A stretch of DNA of 12,122 bases. It comes from CAYMKL01 sp964390805 (lineage in GTDB: Bacteria; Chloroflexota; Anaerolineae; VGOG01). Numbering within the stretch: position 1 is the first letter of the stretch; each line of letters opens with the position of its first letter. Under the pieces are notes generated by a model. The model was not told the DNA's origin and ran no database searches. It was given only the letters and a program-made list of their open reading frames with translations. Made by a program: the position numbers and the translations under genes. The stretch spans positions 1-12,122 of the forward strand of contig CAYMKL010000178.1 in assembly GCA_964390805.1 (NCBI GenBank), given 5' to 3'. Positions 7,601-12,122 of this stretch are shown piece by piece.

Positions 7601-10600
7601 CGTCGTCCAGATAGCCATCGTTGTCCAGGTCGCAGAGCTGCTCCACCTCCAGGACTTCGAACGTAGCCGTCCCAACGAAGCCAGGAGCTATCTGCCCGAA
7701 GTAGGCCAGATCGAAGATCTTCATGTGCCCGGGATGCAACCATGGCACGGGGATGGTGACCACGCTTGTGCCGATCCCGTCCCAGATCAAGATCTCGCCC
7801 TGTATCTTGTTGCAGTTGGAGTTGTTGCGGATGGTGATCCGAGAGGTCACACCACCCTCTTGCTCCTTGGCGATGAAAGGCATGGCCCAACTCATGGCAT
7901 TGACCGTCCCACTGTTCAGATAGGCGTTGTAGGCCCCACCCTGGGGCTCGCCAGCGACGGCGGGTCTCCAAATACCCAAATCTGGATCCCATATCTTGGT
8001 CCTCTTGAGGTCTACCACAGCCAAGATGGGCTCACCATCGTGCGACCCCTCAGGATAATCCACCTGTCTGTGAGACTGAATCTTGGCCGCTCCAACGTAC
8101 CCGAAGGGGAAGATAACACCCAGGTCAATGATATCTGACAGGCGAAAGGTGTCCGTGTCGTTCCGGCAGATCCAGGTGCCCACCAAAAGGATGGAATTGC
8201 CACTCGGGTCAAAGAACTCCACGGTGACGAAGGTGGGCTCACTTTCGCTCAGGTTTTGCACATGAATGTCCGCGTCCCAACCAGAAAATTCTCGATAGAT
8301 CAATGACGTATAGTTGGTAGTGGCCTCATAATCAGGGTACGGCACACCGGCGTGAGTCAGAAGCATGGTGGCGTCGGCGTTCCATCGGTCCACGACGATG
8401 GCCAAGGGCCCGTTGGAGGTGATGTAGGCCGAACCCAGCCAGGGAGCAGTGATCGAGGCAGGGAACCCCACGTCCCCACCAGCCCCCACGCGGACCGCCT
8501 CACTCGGCGCCAGGCACTCGACGTGCTGGGCTATTTGGTACTCACAATTTCCCTCCTCCTTGTAGTAGATCCAGATGGAGGCGTACTCTTCGCCTGAGTT
8601 CTGGATGGTGATCATGCTGTCGAAGTTATCGTAGCCATGTGTGATGTAAGGCACGAAGTACTTGCCAGGGAAACCTGAGCCCAGCATAGTTTCGGAGAAG
8701 CCGTTGTACGTGCCAGAAGCCGAGCTCCCATTGGATGCCAGCCGATTAACGGTCACTACCAGGGGCTCGCCGCTGTATGCGTAGGTATCCTTCCAGTTTT
8801 CCCACGCCCCATAGCTATCAATACTGCCTGTAGCCTCACATGCAGCCTGCAAGAGATCGTCCGATACAGAATAGAGGGTAGCTGATTTGGCCTCAGTGGG
8901 GATGGCAGATTGCAAGATAGATGCGACGTTCTCAGAGATGAGTTGGCAGGCATAGCCGATGATTCCGGGGTCGTCAGGTGGGCATAAGCCAGAGTAGTCT
9001 CCCCAGAAGAAGATGATCGCTCCGGTATCAGCGTCCCCCACGTTCTGTATATGGATCTGCGTTTCCCAACCGTCATCGGTGTCAATGGCCGGCAACTGGA
9101 TGCGCGTGTTGGGATCGGGCGTGGGCGAGCTGGTCGGCGTAGCCGTAGGCGTGCTCGTCGGTGTGGACGTGGGCGTGCTGGTCGGCGTCGGTATCGGGGA
9201 GCAGATGACACCAGTGCTCCTCAAATCACTGATGCCGGCCAGCCAGGTCTGGAAAGCGGCGTCCGCTGGTTCACACAGGTCAGTGTCATGGAACCAGAAC
9301 GTGTCCAGATTAGCGAGGTCCGTCAGGGTCACCGGCAGTGCCCCGCTCAGTTGATTGGTGTACAGGTGGAGGCCCTGCAAATTGGTCAAGTTGCTCCACT
9401 CGGGGGGGATGTTGCCGGTCAGTTGGTTGCTGTATAGATAGAGGTATTGCAAATTAACGAGGTTGCCCAACTCTACGGGTATACTGCCACTCAGTTGGTT
9501 ATTGTGCAGCCAGAGGACTTGCAAGTTGGTCAGGTTGCCCAGCGGCGGGGGAATGTTGCCGGTCAGTTGGTTGCTGTACAGGTGGAGGCTTGTCAAATTG
9601 AAAAGGTTGCCCAACTCTGGGGGAATGTTGCCGCTCAGTTGGTTGTTGGACAGCCAAAGAGCTCCCAAATTGGAAAGGTTGCCCAACTCTGGGGGAATGT
9701 TGCCGCTCAGTTGGTTGCTATTCAGGAGGAGGCTTGTCAAATTGGTCAGGTTGCCCAACTCCGTGGGTATGCTACCACTAAGCTGGTTGTTGTACAGCAA
9801 GAGGGATTGCAAATCGGTCAGGTTGCTTATCTCTTGAGGGATATTGCCGCTCAGTTGGTTGCCGCTCAGGAAGAGGGATAGCAAGTTAGTTAGGTTGCCC
9901 AACTCCGGGGGAATGTTGCCACTCAGTTGGTTGGTGTACAGCCGGAGGTCTTGCAAACGGGTTAGGTTACTCAACTCTGGGGGTATGCTGCCGTTCAGTT
10001 GGTTGTCGCCCAAGAAGAGGTCTTGCAAGTTGGTCAGGTTGCCCAGTTCTGGGGGGATGCTGCCGCTCAGTTGGTTGCCGTGCAGCCAGAGGTGTTGCAA
10101 ATTGGTCAGATTGCCCAACTCAGCGGGGATGCTACCGCTCAGTTGGTTTTCATACGGGAAGAGGCGTTGCAAATTGGTCAGGTTGCTCAGCTCAGGGGGT
10201 ATGCCGCCGGTCAGTTGGTTGCTACCCAGGTGGAGGTATTGCAAGTTAGTTAAGCTGCCCAACTCCGGAGGTATGCTGCCGCTCAATTGGTTGTGGCTCA
10301 GATTGAGGTATTGCAAGTTGGTCAGGTTACTCAACTCCGGGGGAATGCTGCCGCTCAGTTGGTTGTCGTGCAAGTCAAGCCGCGTGACATGATCAGCACT
10401 GCAAGTCACGTCGTACCAGTTGCACGGCGTGTTTGTGTCCATCCAGCCGCTGTTGTTGCTCCAGTTAGCACCATCCGTGCTGTTGTAGAGCGCCGCCAGA
10501 GCTTCGCACTCCACCTGGGGTATCTCCGTTACGGTATCGCAGGAGAAGGGCGGCGGCTCCCAAGTGTTTACGTAAACGTCCTCGCTGTCCAAGGGATCGT

Positions 10601-12104
10601 ACCAGAATTTGACCCTGAGGGGGCTTGCCAGGTCGGCGGCGAAGAAGCCGTTGAGGCCAGACAGCATGGTATTGGTGAGGGGGATGCTGGAGTTCCAGCT
10701 GTGGAGCTCATTTTGGTCAAAGTATCCATCGGTTGGGTCACAGCCGTAGTAGTGCACCCAGCTCTGGTCCGACTCCCAATCACTGGTTAGCAGGTACAGT
10801 TGTCCAGGCGGTAGCTTCAGGTCGGTGTATTGATCGGGCAGGGTGTGGAACTGCTCCGTGCTCCATATCCCCTCGCCCAGGTACTCCCAGTAGTTCTCCT
10901 TCAGCTCCCCGAAGAACTGCTCCTCTGTATCCTCATCCACGATCCGTATCTGCAGGGGAGGAACGTTGCCTTCCAGGTCTCCCATGCAGTCGCCCTCATA
11001 GAAACCAGGATTAGCGAACTGTCCCTCTTCGAGCTTCTGGATGTCCTTCAACCGCGTGTGGTTGAAGTTGAAAGGCGGCATAATCGAGATGAAACTGGTA
11101 TCCTCGCCATGGACCTCGCCCAGGTAGTATCCCTCCAACTTCTGAGAATCCTGGGCGTTGATGAAGTTGACCTTCGGCACTGGGGTGCGGATGGTGATGT
11201 ATTGGAACTCGAAATCCTCCCCAGGACTGTCGGTTGGGACGGTCTTGATGGCCACCACGTTGTACTCGTGGCCATCCACGAAAAACCGCTTGAGCCACCA
11301 GGGATCGCCTGGCAACAGGTCATGGTACCCCGCACCATTGTCCATGGCCGAGTGGGGGGCTCCCAGAGCGCGGCCGATGGTGACAACAGCCATCTCCTGG
11401 TCACTATCGAAGGCGTGCAGGTAGACGAACCAGGGGCCCCACGGCCCGCTTGGCCAGCCGAGGGTGTTCTGACCCTCCCCGCGCGTCCTGATGGAGTGCT
11501 TGTAGACTAGAGCTATCTCCTTCAGACCAAGGATTTCCATCCCTGTATAATCTGGATGCAACGAGAAGGGCACTGGGGAATGCACTCCCCCGCCCGTGTA
11601 CCAGATCTTGAAGTACGCATCGCTGGCGGTCACATTGTCCAGGGTGACCATGTGATCCAGGAGCATGGCGCTCTCGCCCTGTGCCAGGACGATGTCTTCC
11701 ACCGCCAAGACCACCAGCTCGTCCCCACTCAACTCCACCCCGTCTATGTCAAGCTGGTCAATAGAGCCATTCCCATCGAAGTCCACCCCTATGCCCAAGG
11801 TCTCGGAGATGGTTTTCTCACTGTGGATGGTGACGACGTCGTGGCTGCCTTCGAAGTTCGCATCGAAGGTGGTCAGGCCATAGCCGAAACTGGGCAAGCG
11901 GGCAGGAGGTAGGTCTCCGGTGACTGGGTCCGGGGCCGGCAGTTCATCGGCTGTCGTGCCGACGGGGAAGGCCAAACGGCTTGTTCCTGGTTGTCCGTGG
12001 CTGGGCTGGTCCAGAGTATTAAGGTACATGTAGGTGAACTCCTGCATAATTGCAGGGAAGGTGTAGGTGGGTGCAAATCGCAAAAGATGGCAACATAAAC
12101 TCAA
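1653..12104 (-). CDS. Giant modular extracellular protein: S-layer-like N-terminus, plant-type LRRs, three ~530-residue modules, Ig-like/FN3 and duplicated C-terminal domains
   Basis: One uninterrupted frame of about 3,483 residues ends at TAA (1655-1653). Residue numbers here count from a TTG at 12104. Order: N-terminal region with a DFDGNGSID loop at 109 (to about 520); LRR cap from C533; 15 LRRs (578-937); Thr/Pro linker (970-1000); module 1 (1001-1532); linker; module 2 (1575-2088); linker; module 3 (2113-2644); Ig-like (2645-2757); FN3 (2758-2853); FN3 plus regulatory-like domain (2857-3073); two IGWN repeats (3080-3255); FN3 plus regulatory-like domain (3271-3483). All recognisable parts are extracellular binding or spacer domains and no catalytic motif is seen. 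The start is unsettled: the frame stays open to 12122, no signal peptide is visible and the first codons are Cys-rich. An ATG at 12035 has GGAG nine bases upstream. The true 5' end may lie outside the window. No LPXTG motif, membrane anchor or SLH domain is present at the C-terminus. Likely role: surface-layer adhesin or scaffold. Confidence 0.9.
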   Translation of the reverse strand: MSLCCHLLRFAPTYTFPAIMQEFTYMYLNTLDQPSHGQPGTSRLAFPVGTTADELPAPDPVTGDLPPARLPSFGYGLTTFDANFEGSHDVVTIHSEKTISETLGIGVDFDGNGSIDQLDIDGVELSGDELVVLAVEDIVLAQGESAMLLDHMVTLDNVTASDAYFKIWYTGGGVHSPVPFSLHPDYTGMEILGLKEIALVYKHSIRTRGEGQNTLGWPSGPWGPWFVYLHAFDSDQEMAVVTIGRALGAPHSAMDNGAGYHDLLPGDPWWLKRFFVDGHEYNVVAIKTVPTDSPGEDFEFQYITIRTPVPKVNFINAQDSQKLEGYYLGEVHGEDTSFISIMPPFNFNHTRLKDIQKLEEGQFANPGFYEGDCMGDLEGNVPPLQIRIVDEDTEEQFFGELKENYWEYLGEGIWSTEQFHTLPDQYTDLKLPPGQLYLLTSDWESDQSWVHYYGCDPTDGYFDQNELHSWNSSIPLTNTMLSGLNGFFAADLASPLRVKFWYDPLDSEDVYVNTWEPPPFSCDTVTEIPQVECEALAALYNSTDGANWSNNSGWMDTNTPCNWYDVTCSADHVTRLDLHDNQLSGSIPPELSNLTNLQYLNLSHNQLSGSIPPELGSLTNLQYLHLGSNQLTGGIPPELSNLTNLQRLFPYENQLSGSIPAELGNLTNLQHLWLHGNQLSGSIPPELGNLTNLQDLFLGDNQLNGSIPPELSNLTRLQDLRLYTNQLSGNIPPELGNLTNLLSLFLSGNQLSGNIPQEISNLTDLQSLLLYNNQLSGSIPTELGNLTNLTSLLLNSNQLSGNIPPELGNLSNLGALWLSNNQLSGNIPPELGNLFNLTSLHLYSNQLTGNIPPPLGNLTNLQVLWLHNNQLSGSIPVELGNLVNLQYLYLYSNQLTGNIPPEWSNLTNLQGLHLYTNQLSGALPVTLTDLANLDTFWFHDTDLCEPADAAFQTWLAGISDLRSTGVICSPIPTPTSTPTSTPTSTPTATPTSSPTPDPNTRIQLPAIDTDDGWETQIHIQNVGDADTGAIIFFWGDYSGLCPPDDPGIIGYACQLISENVASILQSAIPTEAKSATLYSVSDDLLQAACEATGSIDSYGAWENWKDTYAYSGEPLVVTVNRLASNGSSASGTYNGFSETMLGSGFPGKYFVPYITHGYDNFDSMITIQNSGEEYASIWIYYKEEGNCEYQIAQHVECLAPSEAVRVGAGGDVGFPASITAPWLGSAYITSNGPLAIVVDRWNADATMLLTHAGVPYPDYEATTNYTSLIYREFSGWDADIHVQNLSESEPTFVTVEFFDPSGNSILLVGTWICRNDTDTFRLSDIIDLGVIFPFGYVGAAKIQSHRQVDYPEGSHDGEPILAVVDLKRTKIWDPDLGIWRPAVAGEPQGGAYNAYLNSGTVNAMSWAMPFIAKEQEGGVTSRITIRNNSNCNKIQGEILIWDGIGTSVVTIPVPWLHPGHMKIFDLAYFGQIAPGFVGTATFEVLEVEQLCDLDNDGYLDDEPIMPSVMVLNYDDDPDGSASSQEAFPIAVATPTPTPTPTWTPTPVTTGTATPTATPTATPTATPIPTPDPNARIALPAIDINDGWETQIQIQNVGDAHTGVVTLFWGDYSGQCPINAPGITRRCMLVPENGVYTLRHVIPDGVYSAIAYSVSYDLREAACEAAGSIDSYEAWMSWEDAYAYSGEPLAVTVNRRASNGASASGMYNGFSENTLGAEPPYEYYAPNVMHSYNGLDSTITIQNSGDDCASVWLYYREEDNCEYVKEQHVAAIAPGEAIRIGPGPDAHMPFPTPELDPPWLGSVYITADEPLAIVVDRWDADSTMLLTYSAVADDYGASTNYAPLLYRELSGWDTQIQVQNLSESESTFVTVEFFDQSGDQILFVGEWVCPNGTDTFYLPHITDLDIFEYVGAAEIQSHEQVDYPGQQPGEPIASVVSLMNSASGEALSYSTLPPQQVEGVTAFALPAISKQSQATSRIAIRNNSNCSKFRGTIWIWDETGNSVATLPVSWLHPKHMSICDLNYFGNVGPGFVGAATFEVRGVEQLCDTDGDGRLDDEPIMPSVMVLNHGPDGSVSGQEAFSISVAADTVTPTPTSTPTETPTPTSTPALPPDTRIQLSIIDADDGWKTRIHMQNVGDADTGVIIFFWGDYSDTCLPNDPGPVAHHCQFIPGNWGVGAVKDEIPAEAKSAIVYSVSDDLFETACEAAGSIDGSGAWMNWEDTYAYSGEPLAITVDRLASNGASASSTYNGFSENTLGTGPPYEYFAPNVMHGYDGLDSTIIIQNAGEVCASVWLYYKPEGNCEYMKAQHIAAIAPGEAIHIGPDPDANTPYPGTNPGDPGVAPWLGSAYITANEPLAIVVDRWNADSTMLMTHAGVLYPDYEATTNYAPLFYREISGWDTQIQVLNLTQNSMPTFVTVEFFDQSGDQILFVGDWVCRNGTTTWRLSDIVDLGIIPVDYVGAAEIKSHEQVDYPEEPHGGEPILAVVDIKRTTIWDPDLGIWRPTVAGETQDVAYNAFTPQQVAGTTTFALPLISKQSQATSRIAIRNDSYCNKFWGRIWIWDETGTSVGTIDVPWLHPKHLKTIDLAYQEFLPDDFVGAAAFEVLGMEQLCDTDGDGYVDDEPIRPSVVVLNHGDSASGQEAFPIADGPITVVVEMTPSSPVKAETVEFEVTFSEQMNTTAAPTVTIGMDAPYTDYTIAPRTDTGYTNGYLDSDPTKWYGAYTFTDTTGDGMYHISVAGAEDLSGNPIGTDTRNMFILDTVPPSSSVTDLPTYQSTLSFSVSWSGSDATAGIASYDVQYRDGAGPWTDWLAETTEISATFTGEDGHTYYFQSRARDNAGNVEAYPGSDGDTLTTVDLVPPAISEVRVTNVRDTSFTVSWITDIPSDGRLNYGTDPATTSTGLSTGLDQIAYDDRGAGTTDDTHYVTITDLSPSTTYYFDVVSDETVDDNGGAHHSVTTGPTLGLPASDTIYGQVFKEDGTTLAEGAIVYITLRDANGSGSPDEAASLSALVDGTGYWNANLGNARTGDLSGYFDYSASGDWVLLKAQGAADGVGCLAVDTAEDTPAAPIVLNVSRCTWPINIQIGWNHISLPLVPLTPYTAEGACSEINSQGGDAVEIDRWYASGWDGHICGLPFNDFTIELGSDYFIRSNAVSTWTIEGYEVTTPVPLDLQIGWNSIGVPHCDKYTAESLCDEIISQGVTAIEIDRWYASGWDGHICGLPFNDFAIKIGKGYFVKAASAGVVTPTCPVLSRLASPLALPQEMPLAAREAQVRIENVRMTNLRDTSFTVSWTTDREASGYMEFADGRVFYDMRGKGFAGESHYVVVTGLAPKTTYLFDIHSGATVDDKAGKHYAIATLPTLDTLPDSHAVYGQVFLADGVTPAEGAIVYLTLADRDGQGSAGKAAVMSALVDAGGWWQANLGNARLADGSGYFTYSAAGDAVVLVARGTDGGFVSRTVDASDLGPAASLTLVRQRRPDRPLMVEE
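1656..2294 (-). repeat. C-terminal duplicated pair, copy 2: FN3 + regulatory-like beta-sandwich, to the C-terminus
   Basis: Residues 3271-3366 are an FN3 domain (VRMTNLRDTSFTVSWTTD, ESHYVVVTGLAPKTTYLFDI). Residues 3367-3483 are the regulatory-like sandwich (VYGQVFLADGVT, EGAIVYLTL, QANLGNARLADGSGYFTYS). The protein ends RQRRPDRPLMVEE. No sorting signal, transmembrane helix or anchoring domain follows. Confidence 0.8.
2340..2873 (-). repeat. Two tandem IGWN repeats between the duplicated C-terminal pairs
   Basis: Unit 1 (about 3080-3168) and unit 2 (about 3169-3255) each begin QIGWN followed by I-[SG]-[LV]-P. They continue through YTAE..C.EI.SQG and reach a 22-residue block identical in both (residues 3115-3136 and 3202-3223, from EIDRWYASGW to GLPFNDF). 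They close with YF[IV]. The DNA copies at 2697-2762 and 2436-2501 differ only at scattered positions. Unit 1 has paired cysteines (EGACSE, HICGL), as does unit 2 (ESLCDE, HICGL, plus one in PHCDKY). I know of similar 'GWN-I-S-LP' repeats in secreted bacterial proteins but cannot name a family with confidence. Confidence 0.85.
2886..3536 (-). repeat. C-terminal duplicated pair, copy 1: FN3 + regulatory-like beta-sandwich
   Basis: Residues 2857-2966 form an FN3 domain (VRVTNVRDTSFTVSWITD, THYVTITDLSPSTTYYFDV). Residues 2967-3073 form a carboxypeptidase-regulatory or Cna-B-like sandwich (IYGQVFKEDGTT, EGAIVYITL, NANLGNARTGDLSGYFDYS). The same pair recurs at 1656-2294. The two copies align over their whole length and share runs such as RDTSFTVSW, AEGAIVY and ANLGNAR. 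Confidence 0.8.
3546..4172 (-). other. Bacterial Ig-like domain followed by fibronectin type III domain
   Basis: Residues 2645-2757 fit a bacterial Ig-like domain: VEFEVTFSEQMNTTAAPTV early, GAYTFTDTTGDGMYHISV in the middle, and AEDLSGNPIG then LDTVPP at the end. Residues 2758-2853 fit an FN3-type domain: FSVSWSGSDATAGIASYDV, then HTYYFQSRARDNAGNVEAYP. Both are common spacer or binding domains in secreted bacterial proteins. No catalytic motif is present. Confidence 0.8.
4173..5768 (-). repeat. Large module copy 3 (532 residues)
   Basis: Residues 2113-2644 have the four strand motifs (KTRIHMQNVG, STIIIQNAG, TQIQVLNLT, SRIAIRNDS), the DTDGDGYVDD loop (from 2610) and the closing QEAFPIA. This copy is a mosaic: it keeps the IWDPDLGIWRP segment of copy 1 but has TPQQV and ALPLISKQSQATSRIAIRN, which match copy 2. 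It has no Thr/Pro linker after it and runs straight into the Ig-like domain. Confidence 0.85.
5769..5840 (-). repeat. Thr/Pro-rich linker 3
   Basis: Residues 2089-2112 (TPTPTSTPTETPTPTSTPA, then LPPD) form the shortest of the three linkers and join modules 2 and 3. They include one Glu. The DNA again consists of short tandem repeats. Confidence 0.85.
5841..7382 (-). repeat. Large module copy 2 (514 residues)
   Basis: Residues 1575-2088 carry the same four strand motifs as copy 1: QIQIQNVG, STITIQNSG, TQIQVQNLS and SRIAIRNNS. They also carry the DTDGDGRLDD loop (from 2046) and the closing QEAFSI. The copy is shorter because it lacks the IWDPDLGIWRP segment present in copies 1 and 3. The cysteine pair C1747/C1760 flanks the strand ASVWLYY. 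A ninth, unpaired-looking cysteine occurs in MSICDLNYFG. Confidence 0.85.
7383..7508 (-). repeat. Thr/Pro-rich linker 2
   Basis: Residues 1533-1574 are the longest linker. They begin TPTPTPTPTWTPTP and continue as TATPTATPT units, with a single Trp in the tract. The DNA is a run of 12-bp and 6-bp tandem repeats, a likely site of slippage length change. Confidence 0.85.
7509..9104 (-). repeat. Large module copy 1 (532 residues)
   Basis: Residues 1001-1532 contain four beta-strand motifs of the form [T/S/H]-x-[I/V]-x-[I/V]-[Q/R]-N: GWETQIHIQNVG, DSMITIQNSG, GWDADIHVQNLS and TSRITIRNNS. Each is followed by an aliphatic/aromatic strand (FFWGDYSG, IWIYYKEEG, VEFFDPSG, ILIWDGIG), which suggests four beta-sandwich subdomains. 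Eight cysteines and a calcium-loop-like DLDNDGYLDD (from 1492) are present. It differs from copies 2 and 3 in having Tyr at 1174 and Cys at 1197. The function is unknown. Confidence 0.85.
9105..9197 (-). repeat. Thr/Pro-rich linker 1
   Basis: Residues 970-1000 consist of TPTSTPTSTPT-type four-residue repeats encoded by 12-bp tandem DNA repeats, ending SPTPDPN. The segment separates the LRR solenoid from module 1. Such linkers are extended, protease-resistant and often O-glycosylated in secreted proteins. Glycosylation here is inference. Confidence 0.85.
9276..10379 (-). repeat. Fifteen tandem plant-type leucine-rich repeats (72-bp units)
   Basis: Fifteen units of exactly 24 residues run from L578 to F938 with consensus LxLxxNQLSGxIPPELGNLTNLQxL. 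This is the plant-specific LRR class. An N-terminal cap (residues 533-577) matches the plant LRRNT_2 pattern: ALAALYNSTDGANW, then CNWYDVTC before the first repeat. A short C-terminal cap holds C944 and C968. Units differ mainly at the solvent-exposed positions (LHD, LSH, LGS, LYT, LYN, LHN). Unit 4 begins PYEN, so the usual strand leucine is replaced by proline. Unit 15 decays to ALPVTLTDLANLDTF. These repeats normally form a curved solenoid for protein or glycan binding. Confidence 0.95.
10545..12017 (-). other. N-terminal region of the giant protein, possibly S-layer-related
   Basis: Residues about 30-520 contain no repeat. A calcium-loop-like DFDGNGSID occurs at 109-117. It is followed by DELVVLAVEDIVLAQGES and MLLDHMVTLDNV, then FFVDGHEYNVVAIKT near 274 and YITIRTPVPK at 302. 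The strand-rich 'VDG-EYNV ... YITIRTP-PK' pattern and the 'LAQGES..LLDH' stretch recall archaeal S-layer sequences, but this is from memory and weak. No catalytic motif is visible. The region ends before the Cys-bounded LRR cap. Confidence 0.4.
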
Positions 12105-12122
12105 ACAGGTGCAGCAAGACTG

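Noticed and set aside
9276..10379. CRISPR-like array suggested by regular short DNA repeats
   Set aside because: The 72-bp period is a coding repeat with conserved frame and no separate spacer segments. The same applies to the FG-GAP repeats at 1-1001.
9447..10392. Plus-strand repetitive frames over the LRR block
   Set aside because: They are antisense shadows created by the 72-bp LRR periodicity. The minus strand encodes a textbook LRR solenoid with caps.
1653..12104. Assigning an enzymatic function or a toxin role to the giant protein
   Set aside because: No catalytic motif, protease triad, pretoxin or RHS-type signature was seen. All recognisable parts are structural or binding domains.

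Overview
The window suggests a bacterium with large secreted modular proteins, most likely a Chloroflexota (Anaerolineae/Caldilineae-type) genome or metagenome contig. This assignment is an inference. It rests on a GC-rich sequence, Thr-Pro linkers joining repeated beta-sandwich modules, a plant-type leucine-rich repeat (LRR) block, FG-GAP/VCBS proteins and the absence of any marker gene. I see no RNA gene, mobile element or CRISPR array.

Layout: both genes lie on the minus strand and both touch a window edge. From right to left, positions 12122 to 1653 are one continuous reading frame of about 3,480 codons for a giant extracellular protein. In protein order it has: (1) an N-terminal region of about 500 residues that may be related to archaeal-type S-layer sequences; (2) an LRR cap and 15 exact 24-residue plant-type LRRs; (3) three copies of a module of about 530 residues, each preceded by a Thr/Pro linker; (4) a bacterial Ig-like domain and a fibronectin III domain; (5) a C-terminal region in which two [FN3 + regulatory-like beta-sandwich] pairs flank two tandem 87-89-residue 'IGWN' repeats. 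The true N-terminus is uncertain: no signal peptide is visible and the frame stays open to the window end.

A 93-bp gap follows, holding a 12-bp-arm inverted repeat and a Shine-Dalgarno sequence. The second gene (1559 to 1 and beyond) encodes a secreted protein with a clear Sec signal peptide, an SbsA-type Ig-like domain and seven FG-GAP/VCBS calcium-loop repeats, the last cut by the window edge. Its stop codon lies outside.

Both products look like cell-surface or secreted adhesion/scaffold proteins, and their order suggests co-expression. No enzyme active site is recognisable. The least familiar features are the triplicated module (four 'QN' beta-strand motifs and eight conserved cysteines per copy), mosaic divergence among its copies, and a cysteine that appears to have changed place in one copy.
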